From Odobenus rosmarus divergens (lineage: Eukaryota > Chordata > Mammalia > Carnivora > Odobenidae): a stretch of 64,000 nucleotides of DNA. The position numbers were made by a program, and so were the translations under genes. Where the stretch lies: positions 569,822 through 633,821 of the forward strand of contig NW_004450665.1 in the NCBI RefSeq assembly GCF_000321225.1, in the 5' to 3' direction. Shown here piece after piece: positions 1 to 11,240 of this stretch (position 1 is its first letter; every line of letters begins with the position of its first letter). Under the pieces are notes generated by a model. The model made no database searches. It had not been told where the DNA came from and worked only from the letters and a program-made list of their open reading frames with translations.

Positions 1-160
1 AGGGGGTTGGGGGGATGGCTTAGCCTGGTGATGGGTATTAAAGAGGGCACGTTCTGCGTGGAGCACTGGGTGTTATGCACAAACAATCATGGAACACTAC
101 ATCAAAAACTAATGATGTAATGTATGGTGATTAACATAACAATAAAAAATTAAAAAAATA
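1..160 (+). mobile_element. L1 3' end, carnivore type (cut by window edge)
   Basis: The 3' terminus of a 5'-truncated LINE-1. It contains the phrases GAGCACTGGGTGTTATGCAC, GGAACACTACATC and ATGTATGGTGATTAACATAA, followed by an A-rich tail. The same 3' end recurs at 10.1 kb and, reversed, at 54.2 kb. The 5' side lies outside the window, so length and TSD cannot be judged. Confidence 0.85.
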
Positions 161-162
161 AA

Positions 163-190
163 GTGTGTGTGTGTGTGTGTGTGTATACAC
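163..190. repeat. (GT)n microsatellite
   Basis: An uninterrupted GT run to about 184, then ATACAC, starting directly after the L1 A-rich tail. Microsatellites commonly grow from L1 tails. Confidence 0.95.
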
Positions 191-793
191 AGATATCTAT
201 GAAAGAACCGAGTGGTTCCAACACAGAGTTGTGGACAGGAAATGATTAACAGCATAAGAAGAGGCTCCTGAGTCTGCTAGCCAGGATAACGCAAGTCTTC
301 CACAAGAACTACAATATGAAATGAGTCTCACAGTAATACATAGAATTAGGTGAAAAGGTGTTTGTTTTGAGTACAAAAAAAAAAAAAAAAGGAAATGCAA
401 CAGACGACAGAGAAAAATTGTGTGAACCACAGAATTTTGGTGCTGCTTAAGCCTGCTGTAGGAGATGAGGAATCTCAGAAGATGAGTTTGGGGACTAAAC
501 AGGACCCATCACAGAAAACCACAAGGACCATAATGGGAGAAACAGGTCGGGCTGAGGCAACAGAAAATCAGGGCATGCTTACACAAAGGATGATATGGTC
601 AGAGTTATGTTTGGGTGGGTGACTCTGGAATGATTATGGAGTGTGGTTTTATAGGAAAAGACAAGAGACCAGTGAGAATATTAGGGTTATCTTTTACCCT
701 GTAATTGCAATGCCTCTGCCAAATTTGTTTGAGATGATCTCCATTGGTTGAAGAAGTCAATGGATTATAAAGTCCCTGAGCCAAGAGGAAAGG
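191..793. other. Unassigned stretch
   Basis: About 600 bases with no repeat I can name and no credible gene. It includes a 16-base A run at 375-390. The short open frames on both strands carry no recognisable domain. Confidence 0.5.
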
Positions 794-852
794 ACATATA
801 TATATATATATACACATATATATATATATGTGTATATATATATATATATATG
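794..852. repeat. (TA)n tract containing a perfect palindrome
   Basis: An alternating TA tract interrupted by CACA on the left and TGTG on the right. Positions 796-849 form a perfect 54-base palindrome centred between 822 and 823, because the CACA and TGTG interruptions pair with each other. It could extrude as a cruciform. Confidence 0.95.
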
Positions 853-1304
853 GCCCACCATTAGTGTTTGGCTTGAAGGATGGAATTTGAGCTCATTTAG
901 TATGCTGGAACATACTTTAATACTTAGGCTGTTGAATTAGCACGTCTGATCACGTGTAATTTGCTATCCATGTGGAAGACCTGAGGGGTGCTATTTTAGC
1001 TGATTTCATTGGAATTAAATTTCAAAGAGTTGGCCCCACTTCAGATGTTCAAAGGTACTGAACAATATGGCACATCAAGAAGGACCAATAAAATCCTACC
1101 AAGTGCCAAGTTTGGCTTGCTTTCAGTTGCAGCTGTTGTTCTTTGGGCTAGTAACTTCTTCACTCTAAATCTTTGCCTGTTTTTGTAAAAAGCATAGGAG
1201 CACTTCCTCTCCTGACTTCGTGGGGCTATCATGATGGGAAATGAGGAGCTTCAAGAGAAAACCACAAACTATTAGAAATCCAAGTGTTTTATTATCATTT
1301 ATTT
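853..1304. other. Unassigned unique sequence
   Basis: No repeat, RNA gene or coding signal recognised. Confidence 0.45.
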
Positions 1305-1349
1305 CGTGTGTGTGTGTGTGTGTGCGCACATGCGCACATGTGTATGTAT
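1305..1349. repeat. (GT)n with GCGCACA core, strictly alternating purine-pyrimidine
   Basis: Forty-five bases alternate purine and pyrimidine without a break: a GT run, then TGCGCACATGCGCACATG, then TGTATGTAT. The GC-containing core is the type of sequence that favours Z-DNA. Confidence 0.9.
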
Positions 1350-2655
1350 TACCATTAATATCCCCTTTTCCTTCTCCTTTGGGCAAGTCCCATTCATTCT
1401 CATTTTTCCTTCAGGTATCAAGTTTCCCAATACCTTTTTCGTATCCAATGCTAAGTGCAAAAATAGGATACAAGTTATTAACACGTGGAATAAAAACAGT
1501 GAGTTTCTTTTGACAGGAATCGCAAATCTTGGCTCAGTCCCATCAGCCAGGAAACTAAACTAAGAATATTTAGTGGATTTTTTGGAGCAGTGGGTCTAAT
1601 GGTTTGGGACAGAGTCCGATATATATACATGACAACATAACATGACAGTTACGTTCTTCAAATCTTCAATATTCTTATTCACTTTTTGCCTGGAAACAGT
1701 TTTTATATTATCTTTCTTTTAGCCTTGGATTCTGGCAGCAGGTAGGCAGTGACCACTTTGTGCCCCACATAGTGCATGTTGCAGGTGTCAGGGTCCTAGC
1801 ATGGAGAGCTGGCGGAGGGAAGCCCAGGCTTCCTTGACTCTTCTGGGCTTCTCTACCTGGAAGGGACAGACCTTTGAGGTCCCAGCATTTTGCAGCCATC
1901 TCAATTCCTCTCTCTGCTGGGCCACTATTAGAGCCACTTCCATCCAGTTGCTATGGCCTCAGGTCCCAAGGTCACAGTTCTGTGTTAGCTCAGTCCTCCA
2001 TGTTGCCCAAGGCTGGCCAGTCTTCACATAGTCATGGCTCTCTGCTGCACAATGCTGGGGGCCCCGGTGGCTGTGACTCGTGTCTCTGCCAAGCTGCCCT
2101 GCACCAGATCATGTAGCCTGAGAGGTGTGGTGGGCATTTTCTCTTTGTCCAGGCATCCACAGAGAGCTGACTTCACATTTGTTTTAGTCCCATTGCCCAC
2201 CCTGGGTCAGAGAAGCAGATTAATTCGGTTAGCTCCTATGTGAGATAGTGCTTTGCTGGTGAAAGTGGTTCTGATTCTATTCTGGTCATATGGAAGGGTT
2301 TGCACAATTTCTGTAAAGTTATGACGTGTGAAGCAAGTTTTTTTTATTTAGAATTTTTAAAGTTTTATTAAATTTCAGCCTCAAGACTGATTTTTAATAT
2401 TGTCATTTGGAATGAACCAGAAAATAGTAACAAGAGATGTTTAAGTGGAGGAAAACATTTGTCCGGCAGTGCCTCACCCGTCACACCTCATTCCCTGACT
2501 CACAGACCCACTGAGGCTTGCTGCTAGAAATAGCTTTATTAAATAGGTTTATAAGAGATCTGAAAGGGGTAATATAGAGTGAATTCTGTGAGCTTTTCTA
2601 TGTAAAGAATAAAGTGCTATACTGATAAAGATAAGCTTCAGGCAGTCCAAGATGG
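1350..2655. other. Unassigned stretch
   Basis: About 1.3 kb without a nameable element. The section 1720-2230 is C/T-rich and relatively GC-rich. It has overlapping open frames up to 80 codons, but no splice-bounded exon or protein family is recognisable. An old LTR or LINE remnant is possible. Confidence 0.4.
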
Positions 2656-2659
2656 GTTT

Positions 2660-3268
2660 TATTTTTCATTTTTATTTTTTCCAGCTTTATTGAAATAAAA
2701 TTGACACATAACAGTGTATAAGCTTGTGTACAATGTGATGATTTGCTACAAATATATATTGTGAAATGTTTACCATAATAAGGTTAGTTACACATTCTTC
2801 ACCTCATATAATTACCATTTTGCTGGTGGTGTAGAACATTAAATAGTGAGAACATTAAAGCTCCATTTTATAGCAACTTTCAAGTATACCATACAGTCTT
2901 GTTAACTGTAGCCACTGTGCTGTACATTAGATGTCTGGGACTTATCTTATGACTGAAAGTTTGTAGCCTTTGACATTCTCCCTGCCTTCAGCCTCTCGCA
3001 ACCACCATTCTATTCTGTTTCTGTGAGTAGATATTTTTAGATTCCACATATAAGTGAGATCATACAGTATTGGTCTTTCTCTATCTGAATTATTTCGCTT
3101 AGCCCAGAAAGGGAAACAACCTTATTGTTCATCGATGGGTGAATGGATAAGGAAGATGTGGTATATACATAATGGAGTATTAATCAGCCATAAGGAAGAA
3201 AGAAATCCTGGCATTTGCAACAAAGTGGTTGAACCTTGAGGGCACTATGCTAAGTGAAATAATTCACT
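2660..3268. mobile_element. 5'-inverted L1 fragment (twin-priming structure)
   Basis: The left part, about 2660-3100, is L1 3' UTR plus the very end of ORF2 on the minus strand: CCAGCTTTATTGAAATAAAA, CACCTCATATAATTACC, then ATTATTTCGCTTA. The right part, about 3104-3268, is the adjoining ORF2 segment on the plus strand: GTTCATCGATGGGTGAATGG, GTATATACATAATGGAGTA, CTATGCTAAGTGAAATAATT. The two halves meet head to head near 3100 and are neighbours in the parent element. This is the usual outcome of twin priming during L1 integration. Confidence 0.8.
3104..3239 (+). pseudogene. L1 ORF2 C-terminal remnant, inverted segment
   Basis: The plus-strand frame encodes GEWIRKMWYIHNGVLISHKE, a recognisable version of the conserved L1 ORF2p C-terminal block (DEWIKKMWYIYNGILLSHKK type). 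It is only about 45 residues long, has no reverse-transcriptase core and is non-functional. It is the inverted half of the twin-primed insertion at 2660-3268. Confidence 0.75.
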
Positions 3269-3269
3269 A

Positions 3270-5480
3270 AGGACAATGTCATCAGCAATATAATGGCAAA
3301 TACAACAGGTCCTGCATGAGGCTCTTTGCTGCTGGGTTGCAGCAAATAATCTATGATTTTCCCTTTTGCTTAAGTGAGATCTGGAAGGGATGCTAAATTA
3401 GTCATCTTTTATCCTAACATGAGGCACAAATAATTTTCTATAACATAGAATATTTGAAACTTGCTCAATCTATTGAAACAAGAGTTTAACCAGAAATTAA
3501 GATACCATCCTTTCTTCATGAAACTCTTAACTTGTGGTTTAGGCATGCTTTTGTATTAAGCTGTACACTGTCACAATAAAATAAAGCTATGGGATTGGCA
3601 TAATACCAAAGGTGAGCTCCTAATGGCCAAGTGTTAGACTCTTTCAAGTAAATGTGCGGTCTTATAGTAAAGTTACCCCCAAAACAGACTTGTATTATTA
3701 GAGCTAATTGATGTTAATCTAAATTAATCTCTTCACCCTTTTGTGTTCAACATAGCACTTTGCTTAAGTCTCCCTATGGTACTTATCCTACTCTGTTTCA
3801 TATTAGGGTATTATCTTGAAGGCAAAACAGTATGAGTTTTATCTCCACATCGTCCCAGATACTTATCACTGTACCAGCTCATAGTAGGTGTTTGAAAACA
3901 CTCAAATGAAAAAATTGGCCTATGGTTCCCTTTCTTTGAAACATCTTGTCATTATTTTAATAGTCAAGTACATTTGCTCTTTGAATAATGATTTACCCTA
4001 GAGTCTTCTAGCTGCTTGTTAATTCTTGACTTCTCTCTTGCTCATTTGGAATCTGTCTGCAGTGTTTCCACAGGATGTGGCAAGCATCAGAGCATATGTT
4101 GTCTGCATATATACCAAAGGAGCATTTCTTTCTTTCCTTTTCTCTCCAGTGCTTTTCTCTTTAATGTAACTGTAAATTCCCAGAATGTACATCCTATTTT
4201 GAAACAAGATTCAGGCTTTGAATAAGACTTTCTTCAAGTAGAGTGGGATTCTGGGTATTCGACTTGAATACACAGGTTAAGAATTTCATGTAACTTTTCT
4301 CGCTATCTCTGAAAATACATTTTAAAGTAGTCCCCGTCTGTAACTTTGCTCATTCTCAGAAATAGTATATTTATATAAAACAAATGCACAGCTTTCTCAA
4401 AGATAGAGGCAGAGAAAGGAAAGCCTCTCTAATAGGCTTTAATACACTAGTGAATTTCATGGATTTATTTCAGAGCAAATCATCCCAGCTATGGTCCCCA
4501 AACAGTCAGAAGCCTTGAGAAGCTGAAAATTGGGAAGAAAACTTGGACAGTATATGTTCCTGTGAGAATTCCATTTTCACTGCACATTAAAAGTCTCTGC
4601 TGCCTGTCGGATGTTTCTGTAATAAAATTTATCATCAGAATATACTAAAAAAAATTGTTGCAAACTTAATGTGCTCTTCACCTCACGTATTTTTAAACAC
4701 ACATTAAGGTCAGAGCCGGTAGTTTAGTCAGCTGCTGTCCTGTGAGAGTAGCCTGAGGACCGGCCAGCCCCTAGTAGGTCTTCTGTGACCTGGTCATGAT
4801 GAGATCTCTCTGCGCTCGTTACTCTTTTTAGAGAAAACCATCTCCAACAGAAATCTCTTGTAAAAAGTGAATATGAGCTGGCAGAGGGAAGCTGGTATGG
4901 ATTAGTTGATTAGACTATCACTGAGTAGGATAAAGGTCCCTAAGTTACAGACGAGCTCAACTTTGATCAGCTGCTCAGTCATAAAAAAAAATCTAGAGCT
5001 GGTGGGAGGGAACGAGGCAAGGCTACAAGGCTGGATGTCCCCAAATTAGCTCCCCCCGCCCCCGCCGGCCAACTCATGCCTTCTCCTCTTAGTTAAGGGA
5101 ATCACTTTTCTCCCCAGGCACCAAAGCTTTAAAACTCTGGGTCATTTGGATGTGCATTTTCTTACCCCACTTCCCCAAATAGTCACCAAGCTCTGATTAT
5201 TCAGCTTCTGCTTCTTTTCCTGCTGTTTTGGCTCAGGCTTTCACTCTCTCCATTGAGCCCAATGCCAGTGCCTCCTTCCTGACCTTTTCTATGTTACCAT
5301 GGTGCTTTTGAGTGCCAGGCATTTCTTCAATACTAAGTTTATCCACATCCCTGCCTTCTCCACCAGCTCCCTGGGGTCCCCCTGCGCTCTCCTCCTGCCT
5401 TTACCATGGTGGTGGCTGCTACTGAGCAGAGTATTAGTTGGGGCCATGGGGAGTCTGAATGATCTGCCCCCAGGGCCCAG
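3270..5480. other. Mostly unassigned; possible MIR/L2 3' trace at about 3850-3910
   Basis: The phrase AGCTCATAGTAGGTGTTTGA resembles the CACATAGTAGGTGCTCAATA end shared by MIR and L2, so a degenerate 3' end is possible near 3850-3910. The rest shows no gene or nameable element. A C/G-rich patch lies at 5053-5070. Confidence 0.35.
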
Positions 5481-5645
5481 GTCTGCCTTGTAATACCTGT
5501 GTGACTTTGGCCAAGTTCTGGAATCCCTCTACCTCTCATTTTCTTTCTTTGTAAAAAGAGATAGTATTAGTGCCTAACTCAAAAGATGGTTGTGAATATT
5601 AAATAAGATAATGCCTGTAAAAAGCTTAGCACAGAGTTAAATATT
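5481..5645 (+). mobile_element. MIR SINE
   Basis: Diagnostic order is kept: TGTGTGACTTTGGCCAAGTT, then CTTTGTAAAAAGAGATAGTA, TTAAATAAGATAATGC and AAAGCTTAGCACAGAGTTAA. These match the MIR core and 3' region. It is an ancient, non-autonomous tRNA-derived SINE. Confidence 0.85.
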
Positions 5646-6235
5646 CTTAACATAGCAGCAATATGGACGATTAGTGTTGATATCGCTGAGGCTGGATAAT
5701 GTTGCCAGAACTTCGAACTTTAGTGCGGATGGGAAAATTTTAGGTAAATGAACAATATTTTCTAAAAGAGATGAGATCCCTGCCCTCTCCCCTTTTTACA
5801 AACTAAAAACATTTTTAAAAATGAATGCAATAAGCAGAATTCTTGATATGATTATAAAATACCAACTTTGCAATTGACTTAACCATCAACTATCTGTCGA
5901 TATAGAAACACAGTCCAAACTTCCAGAAATAATAGCATCATCCTGCCTAATATACCAGCAGCTCATTTTTTAAAAATCTGCAGTGCTCTCCTTCATGTTA
6001 TGCAAGGCTGAACTGACTATTGAAGATGTCAGAGGCCAAGAAGTGTTTAAGTCCCTTTCCTGAGGAAACTTACTTTCTAACAAGAAAGTCAGAAAAATAA
6101 AAGGTCAGTAACAATTTGCTGCAAGAAGCTTAAGTCTTTAGATGAACTGGGTCCTTTATGAATTAACATAAAAACATTTCTGAAAGGGGGGAAGGGGGAA
6201 AGGAGCATTATGTGGGTGCTCTCATTCAAAGATCC

Positions 6236-6420
6236 TGGACTGAGAATCGGGATATTCAGGTTCTAATTTTCCTTCTGCAGTGAAATTGCAGTTTAAGAAA
6301 TCAATTGCTCAAGTCACTCTGCCTCTCTGTGACTGAATCAAATGAAGCCTAATGGTGCTTACAAAGCTGTTGTGAGACATAAAAGAGCTCTACAAAGGTA
6401 AGGTGCTGCGATGTTCATCA
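6236..6420 (+). mobile_element. MIR SINE, diverged
   Basis: CTCAAGTCACTCTGCCTCTC, GCTGTTGTGAGACATAAAAG and CTCTACAAAGGTAAGGTGCT follow MIR order, with many substitutions. Confidence 0.65.
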
Positions 6421-8003
6421 TTAGCTCCCAGCTAAAAGCTGAACCTGATATATTCTTGCCATTTCGGAGAAGGCAATCTTCGTCTCCAGTTCAATTATGT
6501 AGCATAATTTCAAAGAATACTGATGTTAAAATGTGAACTTCACTATCAGTGCATTGATCAGGCATGATTTTGAATATGTTAAAAGAGAAAACTTCAGCCC
6601 ACAAGCCACTGTCACCCATCAACAGACCCCAATCAAGAACATCTTTAACAGAAGATTGAATTCTCCTTTGTTGAAATTCCATGGTGTGTGTTGCTTTATT
6701 CCAATTACAAGATGTCTGAACATGAAAGTGTAAATGATTTCTGCTCAGATCTGAATTTCAAACATCCAGAGTGTATTTCTTTATAACTAATGGAGAAACA
6801 TGATTATGATGAAGTCAGTGCTACTTGGTAAAAAGAAGAAAGAAAGCTTTTTTCTGAACATGCTAACACTAGTGAGATTAATGCTCTTATGCATAGGTGG
6901 AGGACGTCTTTAATGTAAAGCAGGTCAAGGATACACAAGGAATAAATTCAAGAGTATTCATCGGCACAGCTATTCCTTTCTACTGAACTGTAATTATTAA
7001 AATCATTTCCCATCTTCAAATATATCTGTTTCATAGTTAAATGCAGAAATCTTTAAAACCAATAGTTATAGACGTGCAGGTAAGAATGGTATATTATTCA
7101 AAGGACTTCTCTTTCATGGGGGATAATCTATATAAATTGTTTTATACAAAGAAAAAGATAATAAAGAAGTCACCCCTGTTCTCTGGGGATGGAGAATAGA
7201 AGCACCCAGGATCGAATGTATGAGTTTAGATGTGTAATGACATCGATCAGGTACATATCTGCCTTTTACATGATCTTTTTATGACAGGATAACAAACTCC
7301 CTGCTTATCTCTAGTCATGACAATGATTGGAACTTGGGCAGAGAGCAGAAGGTGTTCTGAAATTGTTAAGAAAAATTCTCTGGCCCCCACTCTATGTTTG
7401 CTCTACCAAATTTACCATCTATTAACCCAGTGCTGGACTCGAACACAGAATAATCAAACAGCAAAACCCAATTCTTTATTTCTTGTGCCTCTTAGATTAT
7501 AGGTCGCTAATAAATAGTTCATAAAGGAATGAATGAGTCACACAGATGCAGCACAGTTGGGCAAGCTGATCTCACACATCTTCTGCTGAGACAAGGGAGA
7601 GCTATTTATAGGTCGTAATAAATGAAACCTTCCCAGCCTACCACCTTTCTCCCTTCTTTTTCTGTCATAGTACAAAAACTCATTCCCAGTTCTAACACCT
7701 TCTCCACACACAAGGTATTCCTACTTAACTATGTTGCTTCTTCTGGGAAACTTTCCTAGCCACAAAGGCAAGAAAGGAGGCAGGAGTTCTCCACGGATAA
7801 TTGTTTCCTTCCCGCCTCTGCTGTGTTAGCCCCCTAGCCCCCCACACCTAAGTCTGCCTCAAAATAGACATATTTTATTAAGGGTGGTGGAATCTCAGTT
7901 TTATAAGCTATTTGTAGAACAGATGTGTCCCAAGTGCATAATTTTACAATACACCGAAAATAACACAAGGTTTCTAAGCCCACGCTATTTTGTTCTCCTC
8001 CCA
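6421..8003. other. Unassigned unique sequence; possible conserved non-coding DNA
   Basis: No element recognised in about 1.6 kb apart from a weak L2/MIR-like end (AATAAATAGTTC...GAATGAATGAG) near 7510-7540. The part at 6530-6850 has no decayed-repeat signature and could be a regulatory conserved element. That is inference only. Confidence 0.35.
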
Positions 8004-8058
8004 CTGTGTGTGTGTGTGTATGTATTTATTTATTTATTATTTATTTATTTATTTATTA
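8004..8058. repeat. (TG)n then (TTTA)n compound microsatellite
   Basis: A TG run is followed by TATG and repeated TTTA/TTTAT units up to about 8058. Confidence 0.95.
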
Positions 8059-9235
8059 CCAGTTCACCTTAGCTTCAATGCCATGCCCTAGCTGATCATA
8101 CAAAGGGATATAAGTAGAGCTGTGGAGAAGCAGTTCTTGTACATTCCGTAAAAGAGGATCGCTTTTGACTTTGGTTAAGTGTCCTGTTTACTAGAGCTGA
8201 ACCTTGATTAAGGGAGCATCTGTGGATTCTATTCACAGTATTTCACTGACAAACCTCTGGTCTGTGCCAGAAATGCATACCCTCCCTCAGTTCCTCTGAG
8301 ATGGTTTTTACACCTTGATTAGCACATCCAGGAATCTCCCGCCTTCTCATCATGTCCTCCTTGCTTCTCTGTTTGGGTCATGTTTCTAAAAACCCGATCC
8401 ATCCTTTCTTTTCCCCCTCAATTACATCACACTGACAGCTCCTCAGTCTCCTTTTCTCTTTGTTTGTTTCTATATTTGAAACCACAAACTTTTCGGGGTT
8501 CCAAGTTTTACCAACACTCCCTCAAAGATGCTCCAAGTTCTTTTGCAAAATTGAATCTCCATACAAATTTATGTCTTTTGTGATCGACAATTTATTTACA
8601 GTATTATGTCCCTTTTCTAATCAGTCTGGGGACAACTTGAAATCTACAGTGGCTTTAAGGAGATTTCTGTGAGAGCAATAAATTACTTGTTGACCCACCC
8701 TGCCCATTCGGAGAGAAAGCTTATCTTGCTTGTGGGGCCCTAGACTGGCCAGATGCATTCCCAGAATGGAAGAACACCAACCTGGAGTTTAAGAGGTTGC
8801 CAGTCATTCACATAGCAGGCACCCCTGCTGAGTCCTTTTCCATTCAGGAGTAATAATCACATGGAATGATTTGCATGATAAAAAAGAACATTCTCATTAA
8901 TTTTGCAGATTGAATCAAGGTGTGTGGGAAGGATGGAGGTATAAATGTAAATGACCTTCACAACAGGCTAAGAAAAAACTTGCTAGAGCATTGAACCCAG
9001 TGATGTTTAATAGAGGTATGGGTAAAGTTGTACATTAAAACATTTTTCAAAAGTAAGGATACATAAAATAGAGTCTAAGTCACTGCAAGGTAAAAGGTCA
9101 TGTGAAAAACTTATTGAATAGGAGTTAGAATTGTTCTTTTCTGAACATGTGCATTTAGGATTTTAAAGGCACCACCATTTGGTTGGATCTTTTGTTGGTA
9201 TTCTTGGTGATAAGTAACTGAATTACATTCAAACC
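8059..9235. other. Unassigned sequence
   Basis: No gene or nameable repeat seen. The open frames at 8380-8672 are pyrimidine-rich chance frames. Confidence 0.4.
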
Positions 9236-9239
9236 TGCT

Positions 9240-9655
9240 TAAAGGGAAAAAGCAACTTGGGGGCCCATGTAATTAAGAAGTCTTCGGACTAGCACGAGCT
9301 TCAGGCATAGGTGGATCTGAGGATTCGAGAGCTGTCATCTGGAACACTTTTCTCTCTCCTCTCAGCTCTACTTGTCTTTCTTGGCTTCATGCTGCTCTCC
9401 TTTGGCAAGCTTATTCCTGGCACACCTCCCTGGGACTCAGAGCACGTGACCTGAAGGGTTCCGATGGGCTCACCTCTGATGGGGTCACATGCCTCTCTCC
9501 GGGCAAATCACTAGGTCCAATGGTTGGGATATTCTGTGTCATGGCAGACAGACTCACCTGATTAAAAGTTCTTCAGGATTATATGGAGTAAGGGGATAAT
9601 CCTTCCCCAAAGGAAAAGGTGCTGGGTGGACTGAAACTAGGAAGGAGGGGCAAGG
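9240..9655. mobile_element. Ancient interspersed repeat, copy 1 (family not resolved)
   Basis: The ordered phrases GCTTCAGGCATAGGTGGATC, TCTCCTCTCAGCTCTACTTG, TCTTGGCTTCATGCTGCTCT, GGGTCACATGCCTCTCTCC and CCCCAAAGGAAAAGGTGCTG match an old, widespread mammalian repeat that I recognise but cannot name with certainty (old L1M or LTR lineage). A second, more diverged copy lies at about 59.1-59.6 kb. Confidence 0.6.
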
Positions 9656-10102
9656 AAGAACATTTCCTACAGGCCCTCAGAAGGTATCTTGATGATTCAA
9701 GGCACAAGTCAGGAAGGATTTTTGAGAAGTTGTAAGTCATCTAAGTGGTTTATGGGGCCGACAGTGAGGGAGGATTAAGTGGGGCCTCTGAGATTCTGAG
9801 GTATGGATCAATGATAGGACAAAGGTAAATTTTGAAGAAGGATGTTTGTTTATATTTTTGTTTTTACAGAAAACAAATGCAACTGATTGTAGCACCTTTA
9901 GATGGGAGGGGTGAATCATAGAAGTCAGAGGGAGAAAATAAAGAATATCTAATAACTGCTATTAACATGTTGGGCAATGTCCTTTGTGTTTTATACAAAC
10001 AGCACACGTGTGTTCTAATCAGAATTATTCCATATCAACACTGCATTTTTGTGAAAACATAGAGAACATTTGGACATGCGACTAAACTAATCTGCAACAA
10101 TT
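9656..10102. other. Unassigned sequence
   Basis: AT-rich sequence with no feature recognised. Confidence 0.4.
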
Positions 10103-10250
10103 AAAAAGGTTTTAAATGGCGCACGTTCTTGCATGGAGCACTGGGTGTTACACGCAAACAATGAATCATGGAACACTACATCAAAAACTAATGATGTAAT
10201 GTATGGTGATTAACATAACATAATAATTTTAAAAAAAGGTTTTAAATGGC
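10103..10250 (+). mobile_element. Very short carnivore L1 insertion with 18-bp TSD
   Basis: The L1 3' end spans about 10121-10232, with GGAGCACTGGGTGTTACACG and ATGTATGGTGATTAACATAA. It is flanked by a perfect 18-base duplication, AAAAAGGTTTTAAATGGC, at 10103-10120 and 10233-10250. It is strongly 5'-truncated to about 110 bases. The intact TSD means a relatively recent insertion. Confidence 0.95.
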
Positions 10251-10324
10251 TAAAAGTGCATTCAGTGGATATACTATAGTCAGTGATCAATCTCTTTTTT
10301 TCCAAATTTAAGTTTTCTGTTTTA

Positions 10325-10508
10325 TTTCCATAGATAACATTATGATAAACATTTTAGGACCACATCTCTTGTCATTTCCCTAAGATTGAATTTTGATGGA
10401 ATTACTGAGTGATAAAATAGGAACATATAAAAATCCTTGGTCTCTATTGTGACATTTCTACACAGAATATTACTATTTTTACCAGCAACATGGTAAGATG
10501 ATCCTTAC
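10325..10508 (-). mobile_element. Old L1 (L1ME-like) fragment
   Basis: Reads as the antisense ORF2 3' region: ATTTCCCTAAGATTGAATTT, GATGGAATTACTGAGTGATA and TTTTTACCAGCAACATGG correspond to the well-known antisense phrases around GGAATTGCTGGGTCAAAGGG and CACCAGCAGTG. Highly diverged. Confidence 0.6.
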
Positions 10509-10749
10509 TCCTGCCCAAAGATGGTGATTTTTCAAGGAATTAAATTAGGAGATTTATGAAGCAAGCATTCTTGTTTCCTTATAGGGCCTATCATTAAAAT
10601 CACTTTAATAAGCATGTATTAAATTTTAGAGAATGGGCCTATAAGCCACAGAAAAACGTATGTTTTAAATTCTGAGCTATAAAGCAAAAGGAGAGAGTTT
10701 GTGTTAATGAAGTAAATCTCTGCTCATTGTAATATTGACAGCACTCATT

Positions 10750-10800
10750 GTTTCTGAGGATATATTATATTACATTACATTATATTATATTGTATTCCAT
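10750..10800. repeat. (ATT/TATAT)n AT-rich simple repeat
   Basis: ATATTATATTACATTACATT and ATATTATATTGTATTCC units. No coding meaning. Confidence 0.8.
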
Positions 10801-10804
10801 AAAA

Positions 10805-11055
10805 ACGTAATATTCAACCTGGCGATATATATCAAAATTGAAGATGTGTACCTTTTAACACAGAAATTCTATATTTGGAAATCTATCCAAGGAGGTATTT
10901 GATCAAATACACAAAGTGATACTTGATGATCATCAATAAGGTTATAAAAACATCAGAAATATTCAATCTAAGTACCCATACCTGTAAGTATTAATTTAAA
11001 ATAACCATGGATTCTTATTTAGTGAGTCCAGTATAGCCGTTATAAAGGAGTGTCT
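10805..11055 (+). mobile_element. Old L1 ORF2 3' fragment
   Basis: AAATTCTATATTTGGAAATC, CTATCCAAGGAGGTATTTGA and later AACATCAGAAATATTC follow the sense-strand order of old L1 ORF2 ends (cf. AATTCCACTTCTAGGAATTT). Heavily mutated. Confidence 0.55.
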
Positions 11056-11059
11056 TAAG

Positions 11060-11240
11060 TCAGAATTGCCTGTATTGAAATCTTGTTCTATTTCAGTCCT
11101 AAACAGTAACAACTTTGTACCCCTGGGCAAATAGCTTATCTGTGATTCATATCTGTAAAATATATTTTGAGCATTCAGTTAGATTTTACACGGAAAGAGC
11201 TTACCAAGTCCTAGTTACTATAATTTTTATAATTTTTATT
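11060..11240 (+). mobile_element. MIR SINE, diverged
   Basis: CCCTGGGCAAATAGCTTATC, CATATCTGTAAAATATATTT and CGGAAAGAGCTTACC follow MIR core order. Confidence 0.6.

Noticed and set aside
1708..2243. Overlapping open frames of 63-80 codons on both strands
   Set aside because: They come from a C/T-rich, stop-poor stretch; several frames are open at once and none has a known domain.
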